A stretch of DNA of 64,000 bases from Mammaliicoccus lentus (GTDB taxonomy: Bacteria > Bacillota > Bacilli > Staphylococcales > Staphylococcaceae): contig NZ_PPRS01000022.1 in NCBI RefSeq assembly GCF_002902755.1, positions 1 to 64,000 of the forward strand, written 5' to 3'. Position 1 is the stretch's first letter. Each line of letters begins with the position of its first letter. The notes under the pieces are model-generated. The model made no database searches. It was not told where the DNA came from and worked only from the letters and a program-made list of their open reading frames with translations. This document shows positions 6,976 to 17,505 of the stretch, piece by piece. The translations under genes and the position numbers were made by a program.

Positions 6976-8238
6976 TTACTTTTTATGTCCTGCTATGAGT
7001 CCTGCTCTTTCTCTTGCTGTAGCTGCTGGTGTATATGACACAGCTCTAGATACAACATTAGGACCGTATTTTCTTTTAAGTTTATCGATTGTCTTCTCAA
7101 GTGCTTCATCTCGTTGTCTTTCAAATTCATCAATAAATAAATTAAGTTGTCTTGCTCTTTCTGGCACAAAGTTATTTAAAGTGACGCTTAATGTTCGATA
7201 TTTTGCTTGTTTATCGCACAATTGTTCTGCAAAGCTCCAAATCACTCTAAATATATCCATCGTTAAATTCGTGCCATCTTTTAAAGTGTATTGTTTATTG
7301 ACGCCACCTTCTCCACTATATCCCATTGAAAAAGATATGGTCTTAACTAATAAATCTCTTGATCTTAAACGCATCGCAACTTCTTCTACTAATTCTAATA
7401 ATACAACTTTCGTTTCATGATAGTAGTAATCTCTCATCAGTATTTGGCTCTTACATATCGTCGGATTCATAATACGATGTTTTTCTTTAATTTTGCTTAA
7501 ATCTATACCATTTGCATGCAAATGTAAATCCGTGCCAATTACACCATACTCTCTCTTTAAATATTGCTGTGGATAGTGCGCTAAATCTCCAATTGTGAAA
7601 ATACCTTTAGCATTTAATTTCTTCTCAGTTCTATGATTAATCCCCCAAAATTTACTAAGCGGATTTATGGGCCATAACTTTGTCGGTACATCTTGATATC
7701 TCCACTCAGCAATGAAATCTTCATTTGTCTTTGACTCCATATCCAATGAAACTTTACTCAATAACATATTAGAGCCTATGCCAATTGCGCACTGAATTTG
7801 GGTTTCTTCTTTGATTTCTCTCATTAAACGTTGAGCAAATGCTCTTGGTGTAGAACTAAACTGTTTGTAACTATCCGTAATATCTATAAAAAATTCATCA
7901 ATACTATATTGATGAAAATCTTCAGGTGCGACGTAACGTAAAGCTATCTTAGTAATTGCTACAGAATATTCTAAATATCGTTTCATACTTGGATTAATAA
8001 TGTAAATGTCATTTCTATGAGGTATTTCAAACAATCTTGATCCAGTTTTTACACCTAACTCTTTCAAAGGCTCCGTAGCTGCTAACACGATAGAACCTTG
8101 TCGTTTAGTATCTGCTATTACTGCTAATTTTGTTGTTAACGGATCCAGCCCTTTCATAATACAAGACACACTCGCAAAGAAGCTTTTCTGATCTATACAT
8201 AAGATATCTCGGTCCTCACATAAATGATAATCATACAT
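6976..8238 (-). CDS. Y-family translesion DNA polymerase (UvrX/UmuC-like)
   Basis: This 420-residue protein belongs to the UvrX/YqjW-type branch of Y-family polymerases, which copy damaged DNA with low fidelity. The first catalytic aspartate lies in ILCIDQKSFFASV near the N-terminus, and the second acidic pair lies in YSIDEFFIDITD near residue 110. A little-finger domain fills the C-terminal half. Start ATG 8238 follows GGGAAGGTGA; an upstream ATG at 8289 lies inside the LexA box and would add 17 residues. It is probably induced by DNA damage through that box, as for the umuC-like gene of the S. aureus SOS regulon. Confidence 0.93.
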   Translation of the reverse strand: MYDYHLCEDRDILCIDQKSFFASVSCIMKGLDPLTTKLAVIADTKRQGSIVLAATEPLKELGVKTGSRLFEIPHRNDIYIINPSMKRYLEYSVAITKIALRYVAPEDFHQYSIDEFFIDITDSYKQFSSTPRAFAQRLMREIKEETQIQCAIGIGSNMLLSKVSLDMESKTNEDFIAEWRYQDVPTKLWPINPLSKFWGINHRTEKKLNAKGIFTIGDLAHYPQQYLKREYGVIGTDLHLHANGIDLSKIKEKHRIMNPTICKSQILMRDYYYHETKVVLLELVEEVAMRLRSRDLLVKTISFSMGYSGEGGVNKQYTLKDGTNLTMDIFRVIWSFAEQLCDKQAKYRTLSVTLNNFVPERARQLNLFIDEFERQRDEALEKTIDKLKRKYGPNVVSRAVSYTPAATARERAGLIAGHKK

Positions 8239-8282
8239 AATGTCACCTTCCCTCAATCGACTGAATATATTTTTATTATATA

Positions 8283-8296
8283 CGAACATATGTTCT
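8283..8296. promoter_or_regulatory. LexA (SOS) box of the Y-family polymerase gene
   Basis: CGAACATATGTTCT matches the Gram-positive SOS box CGAACNNNNGTTCG at nine of ten fixed positions. It lies 45 bases upstream of the chosen start codon. Repression by LexA, which is encoded at 46425, is the expected control. Confidence 0.88.
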
Positions 8297-8417
8297 ATTT
8301 CAACGTTAATACGTTTATTTTTGTATAAATAATGTTTTTAATCTACTGAAACGTTATATGTGTTGATGTTCAAAAGAAGGTTTCCCTTATTAATCCCTGT
8401 TATTCCAAAATAAAAAT

Positions 8418-8467
8418 AAAACACACCACAAAAGCTAAGGATTACCCTACTTTTGTGGTGTGTTTTT
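8418..8467. terminator. Bidirectional terminator-like hairpin
   Basis: AAACACACCACAAAAG pairs with CTTTTGTGGTGTGTTT and is followed by T residues. It lies downstream of the Spo0M-like gene on the minus strand and could work in either direction. Confidence 0.85.
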
Positions 8468-8531
8468 AAGAATTTAAGCATGAACGTTACAATACTAAAA
8501 TAACAATATTTTTATAAACTAATAGTGAACA

Positions 8532-8936
8532 CTATCTTACTATAATTAATCGTTCTTCGTCATCTGCACCGACAGATTGATCAATATGAACATGTGTTTT
8601 TAAGAAGATTTCTTCAGGTTCACCTTTAAAATCAATCTGTTCTAATTTGAATTCAAATTCATATTCTTGTTGTGCACCTTTTTTAATAACGAAAGATTTA
8701 TTAACTTTGTATTTATGCAATACATTATCAAATTCAGCAAAATCACTATCTTCATCTTTGTTGTTAACTCTTTCAATTAAAGATAACATAATATATTCTA
8801 CTTTAATGTCACATGAACCACCATAAAAAATCACTTTACCTTTAATTGGTTCTTCTTCATTAAAAGTTAATTTTTCTAGTCTCGTATCAATTTTTAAATT
8901 ACCGATACCAATAGAAGTTAGTAATTTTTCAAACAT
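8532..8936 (-). CDS. Spo0M-like (arrestin-fold) protein, short form
   Basis: This 134-residue protein matches the N-terminal arrestin-like half of Spo0M (MFEKLLTSIGIGNLKIDTRL, then the strand-rich region with EEPIKGKVIFYGG). Bacillus Spo0M is about twice as long and is linked to sporulation and cell-shape control; staphylococci do not sporulate, so the role here is unknown. No signal peptide or membrane segment is present, so it should be cytosolic. The short length is shared by staphylococcal relatives as far as I recall, so I do not call it truncated. It is transcribed alone. Confidence 0.83.
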   Translation of the reverse strand: MFEKLLTSIGIGNLKIDTRLEKLTFNEEEPIKGKVIFYGGSCDIKVEYIMLSLIERVNNKDEDSDFAEFDNVLHKYKVNKSFVIKKGAQQEYEFEFKLEQIDFKGEPEEIFLKTHVHIDQSVGADDEERLIIVR

Positions 8937-9133
8937 AGAGTGAACCCCCCCTTAATCTTCATTAAGAATAGTTTAACGCGATTGGGTTAAAAGTTAAAGA
9001 GAATAAAATCAATTTTTATTTTAGAGTTAAAGAAATTTGTAAATTTGTTACATACGCTTAAATATACTGATTATAAATACATGAAAATTATACGCTAATG
9101 TGCATGTATTTCGATACTTTCACATTATATTAC

Positions 9134-9178
9134 CAAAAAAGCTCCCTTCAAAGATTTCACTTTTTAGAGTGTGCTTTG
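9134..9178 (-). terminator. Terminator of mqo
   Basis: On the minus strand TTTCAAAG pairs with CTTTGAA, followed by GGGAGC and TTTTTT. It sits directly downstream of the mqo stop codon. Confidence 0.6.
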
Positions 9179-9208
9179 AAAGAAGCATATCAAAATTTTA
9201 TAGTTCTA

Positions 9209-10693
9209 TTATTTATATAATCCTAATGCTTTTGAAGTTGATGTATTAATTTCATCAAATACTTCAGGATTTTCAGACAATTGTACTTCATATGAAGGTA
9301 TCATTTGTTTAATTCTTTGTTTCCATTCTGGGAATTGTTCTGGGAAACTTTTTTCTAATAACTGCAACATAACATGTACTGCTGTAGAAGCACCTGGAGA
9401 AGCACCTAGTAAAGCTGATATTGAACCGTCTTCACTTGTGACAAGCTCAGTACCAAATTGAAGTGTCCCTTTCCCGCCTTCATCTGTGTCTTTAATTACT
9501 TGCACACGTTGGCCAGCAATTACAATGTCCCAATCCTCTAATTTTGCAGTTGGAATAAATTCTTTTAACTCTTCTAATCGTTTTTCATCAGATAAAAGTA
9601 CTTGCTCCACTAAATATTTCGTTAATCCCATTTCTTTTAATCCAGCAGAAAGCATTGTTAAAACATTATTAGGTTTAACAGATTCAATTAAATCTAAATT
9701 TGAACCTGTTTTCAAGAACTTAGGTGAAAATCCAGCAAAAGGTCCAAATAATAATGTTCGTTTACCTTCAATGTATCTTGTATCTAAATGTGGTACTGAC
9801 ATTGGTGGCGCGCCGACTTTAGCTTTACCATAAACTTTGGCTTCATGTTTAGCAATAACGTCTTCATTATTACATACCATGAATAAACCACTAACCGGGA
9901 AGCCACCTATATTTGTAGATTCTTTAATACCTGTCTTCTGTAACAGCGGTAAACTGCCGCCACCAGCACCAATGAATACAAATTTAGTGTTATGATATTC
10001 AGTTTTCTTCGTTTCACTATTATAAATTTTTAACTGCCATGTGTTATCTTGATTTCTTCGAATATTCTGAACAGAATGATTGTAATATAACTCTACACCT
10101 TCATCTTTTAAATTACTTAAAAGTGAACGTGTTAAATTACCGAAGTTTACATCTGTACCAGATTCTATTTTAGTTGCTGCAATTTCTTCAGTAGTCGGAC
10201 GTCCCTCCATCATTAATGGCATCCAATGTTTTAATGTTTCAAAATCATCAGTAAATGTCATACCTGTGAATAAAGGATTATTCGATAAAGCATCACAACG
10301 TTTTCTCAAAAATTCTATGTTTTTCTTTCCATAAACAAAACTCATATGTGGAACAGGACGAATAAATGATTTTGGATCAGCTAACTTACCTTGATTTACA
10401 AGATAAGTCCAAAATTGTTTTGATAACTGAAACTGTTCATTGATTTGGATTGCTTTATCAATATTAACGGAACCATCCGCCTCTTCTTTAGTGTAATTCA
10501 ATTCACATAAAGCAGAATGTCCTGTACCTGCGTTGTTCCATTCATTAGAACTCTCTTCAGCTGGTTTAGATAATTTTTCGAATAATTTAATTTCTAAGTT
10601 TGGTGATAATTCTTTAAGCATTGTGCCTAAAGTCGCACTCATTATGCCACCACCAATTAATATTACATCTGTTTTCTTATGTATTGAATTCAT
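9209..10693 (-). CDS. mqo: Malate:quinone oxidoreductase
   Basis: This 494-residue flavoprotein oxidises L-malate to oxaloacetate and passes electrons to menaquinone at the inner face of the cell membrane. An FAD-binding [10 protein letters not shown] lies near residue 14. Typical Mqo segments follow: [30 protein letters not shown] and [19 protein letters not shown]. Length matches the family (about 490-500). It runs as a single gene. As a membrane-linked TCA-cycle step it complements aconitase at 30865, and it would also handle L-malate brought in by dicarboxylate carriers. Confidence 0.97.
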   Translation of the reverse strand: MNSIHKKTDVILIGGGIMSATLGTMLKELSPNLEIKLFEKLSKPAEESSNEWNNAGTGHSALCELNYTKEEADGSVNIDKAIQINEQFQLSKQFWTYLVNQGKLADPKSFIRPVPHMSFVYGKKNIEFLRKRCDALSNNPLFTGMTFTDDFETLKHWMPLMMEGRPTTEEIAATKIESGTDVNFGNLTRSLLSNLKDEGVELYYNHSVQNIRRNQDNTWQLKIYNSETKKTEYHNTKFVFIGAGGGSLPLLQKTGIKESTNIGGFPVSGLFMVCNNEDVIAKHEAKVYGKAKVGAPPMSVPHLDTRYIEGKRTLLFGPFAGFSPKFLKTGSNLDLIESVKPNNVLTMLSAGLKEMGLTKYLVEQVLLSDEKRLEELKEFIPTAKLEDWDIVIAGQRVQVIKDTDEGGKGTLQFGTELVTSEDGSISALLGASPGASTAVHVMLQLLEKSFPEQFPEWKQRIKQMIPSYEVQLSENPEVFDEINTSTSKALGLYK

Positions 10694-11091
10694 AATTAAC
10701 TACAGAGCCCCTTTCAATATTAATTTACTCATCTATATATGCCCATAACAAATATACAGAATTTCAGTTATTAAATTTGTTTACATAATTTTATGTATTA
10801 ACTCTATTATAAACCTAATATCTATATTAAAAAAGTGTCAACTCATAGATAAGGTGTAATAAGACATTTAATGTATTAAGCTACATTAATATAGTAATCA
10901 AATAGTATGACATATTCAAACATTATACATTTATAGTATAACATATTCCCTAGCTAATGGTCTTAAGAAATTTCAAACAACACTTATAGTTTACATAATA
11001 AAATTATAAGTATCTAAAATGATTAGCAATATTAAATTATGGGAATTAAGATGTTATCATTATAAAAATTTAATATGCAAAGGAGCTTGTT
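10694..11091. other. Gene-free AT-rich interval between divergent genes
   Basis: This 398-base stretch separates mqo from the cation exporter gene and must hold both promoters. I see no convincing open reading frame, hairpin or operator. For the exporter, TTATGG and TATAAA are loosely placed about 18 bases apart near 11040-11070, which is only a weak promoter match. Confidence 0.5.
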
Positions 11092-12105
11092 ATGAGCAGA
11101 TTTTTCAATTTACTTAAAAAAGGTAGCATGTCTTCTTTATCTGCTGCTATCGTTAACTTCATTCTTGGTTTTTTAAAGCTCTTCGCTTTTATTTTTACAG
11201 GCAACATCGCTATGTTTGCTGAAATGATGCATTCCTTTGGGGATGCAGCTAATCAATTATTCGTGTTTCTCGGTTCTGCTTTTTCAAAACGCAGTCCTAA
11301 TGAGAAATTCCCACTTGGATATGGTCGACTTATTAATCTAGTATGTTTAATAGCAGTTATAATTGTTGGGATTCTTTCATACGAAACAGTAAAAGAAGGT
11401 TTTCACCATATTATTCATCCTAATGATACTGATGGCCCACTTTTATTTTTCTGGATTAATATCGGCGTACTCGTTATCGGTATTGTTTTAGAAGGTACAG
11501 TGTTAAGAAAAGCTGGCAAAGAAATTTTAGAAGAAGCTGGAGAATCTAGCAAAGGTTTATTAACACCTTTCACTAAAAGTTATTTAAATATCAGCAAAGC
11601 AAAGCCCGCTACAAAACTTGTATTTATGGAAGATACAGTAGCAGCTGGTGGCGGTATAATCGCTGTATTATCCATTATCATTGCTCGATTAACTGGCTTA
11701 GGTATGCTTGAAGGTATTGCTTCAGTCATAATCGGTATCATGATGTTTATTATTGTCGGTATTATATTTGTTGAAAATGCCCAAGGTGTTCTTGGTATCG
11801 CTGATCACGAATCAGAAATACATGCTTCACGTATCATTCTAGATGAAAAAGCTGTATCCGATATTAAACGATTAGCTGTCATTAAAGAAGGAGAAGCATT
11901 GCATATTGAAGCATTATTAGAGTTAAACAAGAACTTTACGTTAAAAGAGTTGTCAGATATCAGAAAACGGATTATATTAAAGTTGTTAGACTTATCACAT
12001 GTTGAGGATGTTAATATCGAATTCATTGAAGATGATGGCCAGCAAGACTGGCGCGGTGATACAGGTCCTTCAGCAAATATACAATATAATGAGGAGAGAA
12101 AATAA
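11092..12105 (+). CDS. Cation diffusion facilitator (CDF) family transporter
   Basis: This 337-residue protein has about six membrane segments and the CDF metal-site pattern in segment 2 ([15 protein letters not shown], His and Asp retained), with a second site in [15 protein letters not shown] carriers export divalent cations in exchange for protons. The C-terminal cytosolic part (about residues 240-320) resembles the family's metal-sensing domain. The cation cannot be fixed from sequence; this YdbO-like subgroup is poorly studied. Its stop codon overlaps the start of the tautomerase gene by one base (TAATG), so the two are coupled in translation. Confidence 0.9.
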   Translation: MSRFFNLLKKGSMSSLSAAIVNFILGFLKLFAFIFTGNIAMFAEMMHSFGDAANQLFVFLGSAFSKRSPNEKFPLGYGRLINLVCLIAVIIVGILSYETVKEGFHHIIHPNDTDGPLLFFWINIGVLVIGIVLEGTVLRKAGKEILEEAGESSKGLLTPFTKSYLNISKAKPATKLVFMEDTVAAGGGIIAVLSIIIARLTGLGMLEGIASVIIGIMMFIIVGIIFVENAQGVLGIADHESEIHASRIILDEKAVSDIKRLAVIKEGEALHIEALLELNKNFTLKELSDIRKRIILKLLDLSHVEDVNIEFIEDDGQQDWRGDTGPSANIQYNEERK

Positions 12106-12290
12106 TGCCAATCGTAAATGTTAAATTAATTGAAGGTAGATCAGATGAACAGTTAAGAGGTCTAGTTAATGATGTTACCGAAGCAGTACATAAGAATGCT
12201 AAAGCTCCAAAAGAAAATATACACGTTATCATTGAAGAAATGAAACCTGAACACTATGGTGTAGCAGGCGTTCGTAAATCAGATTCTTAA
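12105..12290 (+). CDS. 4-oxalocrotonate tautomerase family protein
   Basis: This 61-residue protein has the catalytic Pro directly after Met ([13 protein letters not shown]), which becomes the N-terminal base once Met is removed. Family members are hexamers of short subunits that move double bonds in keto-acids. Arg39-type positions differ between subgroups; here the C-terminal half reads [16 protein letters not shown], close to YwhB/DmpI-like proteins. The native substrate is unknown. It is translationally coupled to the CDF exporter, an odd pairing that gives no clear functional link. Confidence 0.93.
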   Translation: MPIVNVKLIEGRSDEQLRGLVNDVTEAVHKNAKAPKENIHVIIEEMKPEHYGVAGVRKSDS

Positions 12291-12311
12291 TTTTTAAATA
12301 TATTAAAAAAA

Positions 12312-12361
12312 GGGAGCGAGACTATGAAATCTTTAAAAAATACGATTTCTGTCTCGCTCCC
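12312..12361. terminator. Terminator hairpin shared by convergent genes
   Basis: GGGAGCGAGAC pairs with GTCTCGCTCCC, with an inner AAATC/GATTT pair. An A run on the left gives a U run for the minus-strand msrR transcript. It also lies downstream of the plus-strand tautomerase gene. Confidence 0.85.
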
Positions 12362-12399
12362 TCTCACTTTGAATACGGATAAAATGCCATACTCATCTA

Positions 12400-13377
12400 C
12401 TATTCATCAAGAAATTCTTTTATTGCTTTTTTATTCTGTTCTTTATCAATACTTAAAACAGCACCATTTTCAATATCATTTTCATTTGTATAAGAGCCTT
12501 TTACTGGCACTGTTAAAGTCTTAATATCTTTATCGCCTCTAGCTATAAAGCTAGCTCCCGTTTTATAAATTGTTTGATCATCTAAATTTGTATTAACATA
12601 ACCTCTTGCAATACCTGCAATTTTAGGTGCTTTCAGAACTGAATTTACACTTAATAGTTCTGATTTCAGTCCTGTCATAACTTGTTGTTGTCTTCTTACT
12701 CGTCCAAAGTCGCCTTCTTCGTCATTTCTATAACGCGCATAACCTAATAATTCTTTCCCGTTTAAGTTATGTTGACCTTTTTTCAGAGAAACACCAATTT
12801 TTTCAGACATGTCCTTTTCAACATTGATTGGAACACCGTCTGGTGCAATTTCATCAACCATTTGCTCGAATCCATCAAAGTCTATGATGGCATAGTACTC
12901 TGGATCAAGACCAAGGTTTTTCTTCAATGTTTTACGCAATAATTCTGGTCCACCAAGTGAGTATGCAGTATTGATTTTGTAATTTCTATAACCACCAGGT
13001 ATTTCAGAATAAATATCTCTCATGACCGAAACGATTTTTAAATCTTTCTTTAAGTAATCATATTGAACAACCATAATTGAATCGGTTCTAGGCTGTGAGT
13101 TATCAACTTTACGATCTTCCCCTAACACAAGCACATTAACCTTACCATCATTTCTGGTAGAACTATGGAACTTATGTAATTGATGGTCCTTACCATTCTC
13201 AGTTGAAACTTTCAAGCCAGACTTATATGAAGCAGTTATATAGAATACTAACCCGATTAATAGCAAAATGATACCTAAAAGAATAAAAGGCCCTTTTTTA
13301 ATTCTACGCTTTTTCGTTCTTCGTGGTATATCTGTTTGACGATTGTCATCTGTTTCTGATTGATTTTGCGAAGTCAT
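12400..13377 (-). CDS. msrR: LytR-CpsA-Psr (LCP) family protein MsrR
   Basis: This protein of about 325 residues has a short cytosolic N-terminus rich in Lys/Arg, one membrane segment ([19 protein letters not shown]) and an extracellular LCP domain. Conserved LCP segments are [22 protein letters not shown] and [18 protein letters not shown], which carry the Arg and Asp residues that bind the polyprenyl pyrophosphate. LCP enzymes move wall polymers such as teichoic acid from their lipid carrier to peptidoglycan. I start at ATG 13377 (MTSQNQSE) and reject an upstream ATG at 13449, which adds an unrelated tail. It is divergent from msrA, the arrangement known in S. aureus. Confidence 0.93.
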   Translation of the reverse strand: MTSQNQSETDDNRQTDIPRRTKKRRIKKGPFILLGIILLLIGLVFYITASYKSGLKVSTENGKDHQLHKFHSSTRNDGKVNVLVLGEDRKVDNSQPRTDSIMVVQYDYLKKDLKIVSVMRDIYSEIPGGYRNYKINTAYSLGGPELLRKTLKKNLGLDPEYYAIIDFDGFEQMVDEIAPDGVPINVEKDMSEKIGVSLKKGQHNLNGKELLGYARYRNDEEGDFGRVRRQQQVMTGLKSELLSVNSVLKAPKIAGIARGYVNTNLDDQTIYKTGASFIARGDKDIKTLTVPVKGSYTNENDIENGAVLSIDKEQNKKAIKEFLDE

Positions 13378-13531
13378 TGTTACCAACCTTTTATCTTCAA
13401 AATTGATATTAATTATATTATAATTAATATCATACACTAAGTTAACCAATTTATGGTTTAAAAATCAAGAAAAAATTGTGAAACAATCGGAAAATAAGAC
13501 TTGAGACTGAATAAAGGATGGTAAAATTATA

Positions 13532-14035
13532 ATGAATATGAATAAAGCGTATTTCGCAGGTGGATGCTTTTGGTGCATGGTTAAACCATTCGATGAGTAT
13601 GAAGGTATTGATAAAGTCACTTCAGGTTACATGGGTGGAACAACAGAAAATCCAACTTATGAAGAAGTAAAGACAGGAGAAACAGGGCATCTCGAAGTTG
13701 TTGAAATCCAATACGATGTTGCATTATTCTCATACAATAGATTATTAGAAATATTTTTTGCAATTATAGATCCTACTGATGCTCATGGGCAATTTCAAGA
13801 TCGTGGCTCCCAATATCAAACAGCTATCTTTTATACAAATGATGACCAAAAGAAATTAGCTGAAGAATATATCGCACAGTTAAACGATAAATTACCTGAA
13901 AATCAAACAGTTGTAACAAAATTATTACCATATCAAACATTTTATGAAGCAGAAGATCATCACCAAGATTTTTATAAGAAAAATCCTGAAAGATATAAAG
14001 AAGAGCAATTAGAAAGAAGTCGTTTTAAAAAATAA
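13532..14035 (+). CDS. msrA: Peptide methionine-S-sulfoxide reductase MsrA
   Basis: This 167-residue enzyme reduces the S-form of methionine sulfoxide in oxidised proteins, using thioredoxin. The catalytic motif GGCFWC is at residues 10-15 (catalytic Cys12), followed by the family segments VTSGYMGG and [21 protein letters not shown]. Only the first Cys plus Cys15 is visible, so the resolving chemistry may differ from MsrA proteins with C-terminal cysteines. It lies divergently from msrR with about 150 bases between them; no msrB follows, as the next gene encodes a DedA protein. Confidence 0.97.
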   Translation: MNMNKAYFAGGCFWCMVKPFDEYEGIDKVTSGYMGGTTENPTYEEVKTGETGHLEVVEIQYDVALFSYNRLLEIFFAIIDPTDAHGQFQDRGSQYQTAIFYTNDDQKKLAEEYIAQLNDKLPENQTVVTKLLPYQTFYEAEDHHQDFYKKNPERYKEEQLERSRFKK

Positions 14036-14148
14036 ATATACCTTTAGTTAAATAGCAGTAAAGTATGTACAATAGTATACTGTACTGTTATTTTTCTGTT
14101 TAAAGTTAATTATATTTTTGACATGAATCATTACATAAGGAGTTAATT

Positions 14149-14766
14149 ATGGAACAATGGATTACTGATTTTATGACCCAATATGGATACGTAGGTATCT
14201 TTATACTCGTGTTTTTAGAATATATTATACATCCCTTCCCTTCTGAAATTGTATTAACATTTGCAGGATTTATGACAACACAATCTAATTTAAGTATTGT
14301 CGTCGTATGTATATTAGCAGTTGTTGGAGCGGTGCTTGGTGCGTTAGTATTATATGGCATCGGTACTTGGATTGGCGAAGAACGTATATATCGTTTAATA
14401 CATAAGCATGGTAAGTATATAGGAATTAAAACTAAAGATTTAGATAAAACAATTACTTGGCTAAATAAGTACGGAAATTGGGCTATATTTATCGGAAGAT
14501 TTATTCCTATAGTAAGAACTTTGATATCTTTACCTGCAGGAATCACAAAAATGAATATACCTTTATTCATTGTATTAACAGCAATCGGTACCGGTATGTG
14601 GAATATACTACTGATTGTATTAGGCATGACATTAGGAAGTCATTGGCATAAAATAATTGAATTCGCAGGTATATATTCTAAATTATTTATCATCATTATT
14701 GCGATTATTGTATTATATGTTCTATATCGTTGGTTTAAACGTATAAAAGAAACACGTGCAGATTAA
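14149..14766 (+). CDS. DedA-family membrane protein
   Basis: This 205-residue protein has about five membrane segments and the DedA signature segments PFPSEIVLTFAGF near the N-terminus and FIGRFIPIVRTLISLPAG in the middle. The latter carries the conserved Gly-Arg-Phe-Pro-Arg pattern. Some DedA proteins recycle undecaprenyl phosphate or other lipids across the membrane; which lipid this one moves is not known. It is convergent with mprF, and msrR and mprF on either side both act on envelope lipids or polymers, so an envelope role is likely. Start follows AAGGAG. Confidence 0.93.
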   Translation: MEQWITDFMTQYGYVGIFILVFLEYIIHPFPSEIVLTFAGFMTTQSNLSIVVVCILAVVGAVLGALVLYGIGTWIGEERIYRLIHKHGKYIGIKTKDLDKTITWLNKYGNWAIFIGRFIPIVRTLISLPAGITKMNIPLFIVLTAIGTGMWNILLIVLGMTLGSHWHKIIEFAGIYSKLFIIIIAIIVLYVLYRWFKRIKETRAD

Positions 14767-14812
14767 AAAATAACGATAACACCTCGCTATTTGGTGTTAT
14801 CGTTATTTTTTA
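14765..14812. terminator. Bidirectional terminator between DedA and mprF genes
   Basis: AAAAAATAACGATAACACC pairs with GGTGTTATCGTTATTTTTT. A and T runs flank both sides, so it can stop the convergent transcripts from either direction. Confidence 0.92.
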
Positions 14813-17330
14813 TTTTATAATTTATCGTTAAACTCACTCTTATTAAATTCCATAATAATGAACTATACTTTTTATAGACTAGAAATCTTGGTTCCCAATC
14901 TGGGTGGTATTTTTGTTTGTAATTTCTTAAACCTTGGAAGCTATATATACCGTTCATATTTTCAAAAACTTTAGCAGCAAATTTCTCTCTTAAGTATGCA
15001 TATTTGTTATAACCTAAATTTGATAATGTAGCCATACCCATATTAAATTGTTTATAGCCTTGTTCTTTAGCCCAAAGCAACATGTGAATATATAGTGCAT
15101 CCATCACTGCTATATCAATATCTTTATTCCATCTAATTAAATCAATCGATATCGACTGATTATAATTTGTATACATTAATGAACAAAATCCTACGATACC
15201 ATATGCTTCATGACGTATAACAGCAATTGGAGCTTTATTTAAATAATTTAAATTAAAAGCGCCTACTGAAAAGTTCATTTCTTTTTTACCATTTAACCAA
15301 TTATCACTTATAGTTTTCATCATTTGAATATCTTCTTCACTATATGGCGCCTCTAAAATTTCAAAACGATAACCTTCAGTTTCAAGTTTATTATATGTTG
15401 CGCGCATACCTCTTTTCTTTTTTCCAGATAAGGTAAATGTATCTAGGTTAATGAGTGCTTCTTCACCAAGTTTAAAGAATACATTTCCATATTCATGGTA
15501 TAAAGAAAGTAATTTAGTTTGTACTTGATAAAAAATGATGTCTCTACCTAAAAAATACATTTGATCATAAAATTTAGTTAACACTTCAGAAAATTTATCT
15601 TCATTTCCGATAGGATCACCTAATACAATGACGGCATTCATTGTTTGACGATACATAATAAATACATCTTCATCTTCGTTTACAAAAAATTGTTTATCGC
15701 CTGTAAATGCTAGATGACTCACGTAAGAACCTTCATATTTTTGAATGATATTTTCAATCGTTTCAAAATTAAAATCTTTAGTTAAATTTCTTTGATTATT
15801 TTTAGAAAGTATAAATGTTATGACTGTTCCTAGAAGTAATAATAATACGAGTACAACTATAAACAGACTAAATACGGCATATTTATCAAATTTTGTAACT
15901 TCATGTGGATATAAATTTAAATAATTCACTGTGATTATTCTGTTGAAAATAAACATGACAAGAATGAGTAAGCCACTTAGCAAAATTTTTATAGGTGTAA
16001 CGATTTTTTTAACGACATTTGCATTCTTATAACCTATAAATAACAATATTAATAATATTGCTAACCATAAAAATGCAATAATTGTACCGTTCGTTAAAAT
16101 CGACACGAACATTAATACTAGCGTTGATATAATACTCATTAATGTGGATCGCATTGTCCCGGACATTACACCTTTAGAACAAATAAGTAAAAGCAGTGTC
16201 GCAGCGGTATGTAAAGCTAGTAAAATAGAATAAAACGTATAATGATGAGAATAAATAGCATCATATAAAATAAATACATGATTAAAATATAAAACAAACC
16301 CAGTTATTCCGACTAATAATCCTAATGCGATAGAAGGAATTTTCGTCAATAAATCTCTCTGAATAGCTTTAATAAATGAAGTTGTATCCATTGCAGGCGT
16401 ATAGAATTTGCTTTCTTCGATATACTTTCTAATAATACTCCCAAACTCGAATGTAGACAGTCCAAGAGCAATAATAAATGGAAAGAAATAATAAACAATT
16501 CTATACAGTAATAAAGCCAATAGAACTTGTTCTTCTGGTACGCCTAACGATTTAATGCCTAATAATATTACTAAATCAAAAGCACCAAATCCACCTGGAA
16601 TCATACTCATTAGTCCTGATAAAGCTGCAATAACGAATATACCTACTAAATGTGAATAATCTACATGAACATTTAGAGCCTGTAAAATAACATATAGTAA
16701 AAAGCTCGCCGCTAACCATTCGAAAGCTGAAACTATTGTGAACTTAACACCTAATAATCTATCAGTGGAAGGCTTTAAAATTGAAAAAATTATAAATATC
16801 GGTAAAAAAGCACTGCCGATGTATAAAACAATTTTAGCCCATGAAATATTATCTAATAATGCATCGACTTTAAATAAATGCAGAACAATTAATAAACATA
16901 ATAAACTCAGCCCACTTAACATAGAAAGTAATAATAAAGACACACTCTTGATGAGCACCTTTCTATCTTGGACTTCATTTCTATATGAATAAATTCTAAT
17001 TCCAGCACCTATTAATCCGCCAAATCCTAAAATGCTATTAAAAGTATTAATGATGAAACTAATTGATAAAATTTTATGTAGCGGTAGTTTAATTTTTAAT
17101 GATTGCTTTAACATCACGTCATATAAAGATAATATTAGGACAGATAGTACACCTAAAATAACAATACCGACAAATATAAATGTATCCATTTCTCTAAATA
17201 ACACAAATGTCTTTTTAAAGTTAATTTTAGATATTTCATTATGTAGAATATAAATGACAACTATAAACACTAGACATATAAATGGAATTTTTAAAAACGA
17301 AATAATGCTCTTACTATTTAATAATTTCAT
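14787..17330 (-). CDS. mprF: Phosphatidylglycerol lysyltransferase/flippase MprF
   Basis: This 847-residue membrane protein matches S. aureus MprF (about 840). The N-terminal two thirds hold some fourteen membrane segments that form the flippase, including LMSMIPGGFGAFDLVILLG. The C-terminal cytosolic domain (from about residue 520) transfers lysine from Lys-tRNA to phosphatidylglycerol; it contains GKKKRGMRATYNKLE and WAKEQGYKQFNMGMATL. The product gives the membrane positive charge and resistance to cationic peptides and daptomycin. The 3' end overlaps the terminator shared with the DedA gene. Confidence 0.97.
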   Translation of the reverse strand: MKLLNSKSIISFLKIPFICLVFIVVIYILHNEISKINFKKTFVLFREMDTFIFVGIVILGVLSVLILSLYDVMLKQSLKIKLPLHKILSISFIINTFNSILGFGGLIGAGIRIYSYRNEVQDRKVLIKSVSLLLLSMLSGLSLLCLLIVLHLFKVDALLDNISWAKIVLYIGSAFLPIFIIFSILKPSTDRLLGVKFTIVSAFEWLAASFLLYVILQALNVHVDYSHLVGIFVIAALSGLMSMIPGGFGAFDLVILLGIKSLGVPEEQVLLALLLYRIVYYFFPFIIALGLSTFEFGSIIRKYIEESKFYTPAMDTTSFIKAIQRDLLTKIPSIALGLLVGITGFVLYFNHVFILYDAIYSHHYTFYSILLALHTAATLLLLICSKGVMSGTMRSTLMSIISTLVLMFVSILTNGTIIAFLWLAILLILLFIGYKNANVVKKIVTPIKILLSGLLILVMFIFNRIITVNYLNLYPHEVTKFDKYAVFSLFIVVLVLLLLLGTVITFILSKNNQRNLTKDFNFETIENIIQKYEGSYVSHLAFTGDKQFFVNEDEDVFIMYRQTMNAVIVLGDPIGNEDKFSEVLTKFYDQMYFLGRDIIFYQVQTKLLSLYHEYGNVFFKLGEEALINLDTFTLSGKKKRGMRATYNKLETEGYRFEILEAPYSEEDIQMMKTISDNWLNGKKEMNFSVGAFNLNYLNKAPIAVIRHEAYGIVGFCSLMYTNYNQSISIDLIRWNKDIDIAVMDALYIHMLLWAKEQGYKQFNMGMATLSNLGYNKYAYLREKFAAKVFENMNGIYSFQGLRNYKQKYHPDWEPRFLVYKKYSSLLWNLIRVSLTINYKIKNNDNTK

Positions 17331-17426
17331 ATTTCGACCTCTTAATCATTTCTTCTACCAAATAATACCATAAATTTCAATAAATTTGTATTTATATATA
17401 GATTGAAAGCTATTACATATAAAAAA

Positions 17427-17464
17427 GCAGTGAAGAATTCTATTGTATTAGAATTCTTCACTGC
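17427..17464 (-). terminator. Terminator of the AI-2E-type gene
   Basis: GCAGTGAAGAATTCTA pairs perfectly with TAGAATTCTTCACTGC around a 6-base loop. A run of six A at 17421-17426 gives a U tract on the minus strand. Confidence 0.92.
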
Positions 17465-17505
17465 TAGTCTTATTTATTCTTAATTAGATTTATGGTAGAA
17501 GATCA

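Noticed and set aside
14106-14627. Minus-strand reading frame across the DedA gene
   Set aside because: It mirrors the membrane-protein codons of the plus-strand gene and has no family features of its own.
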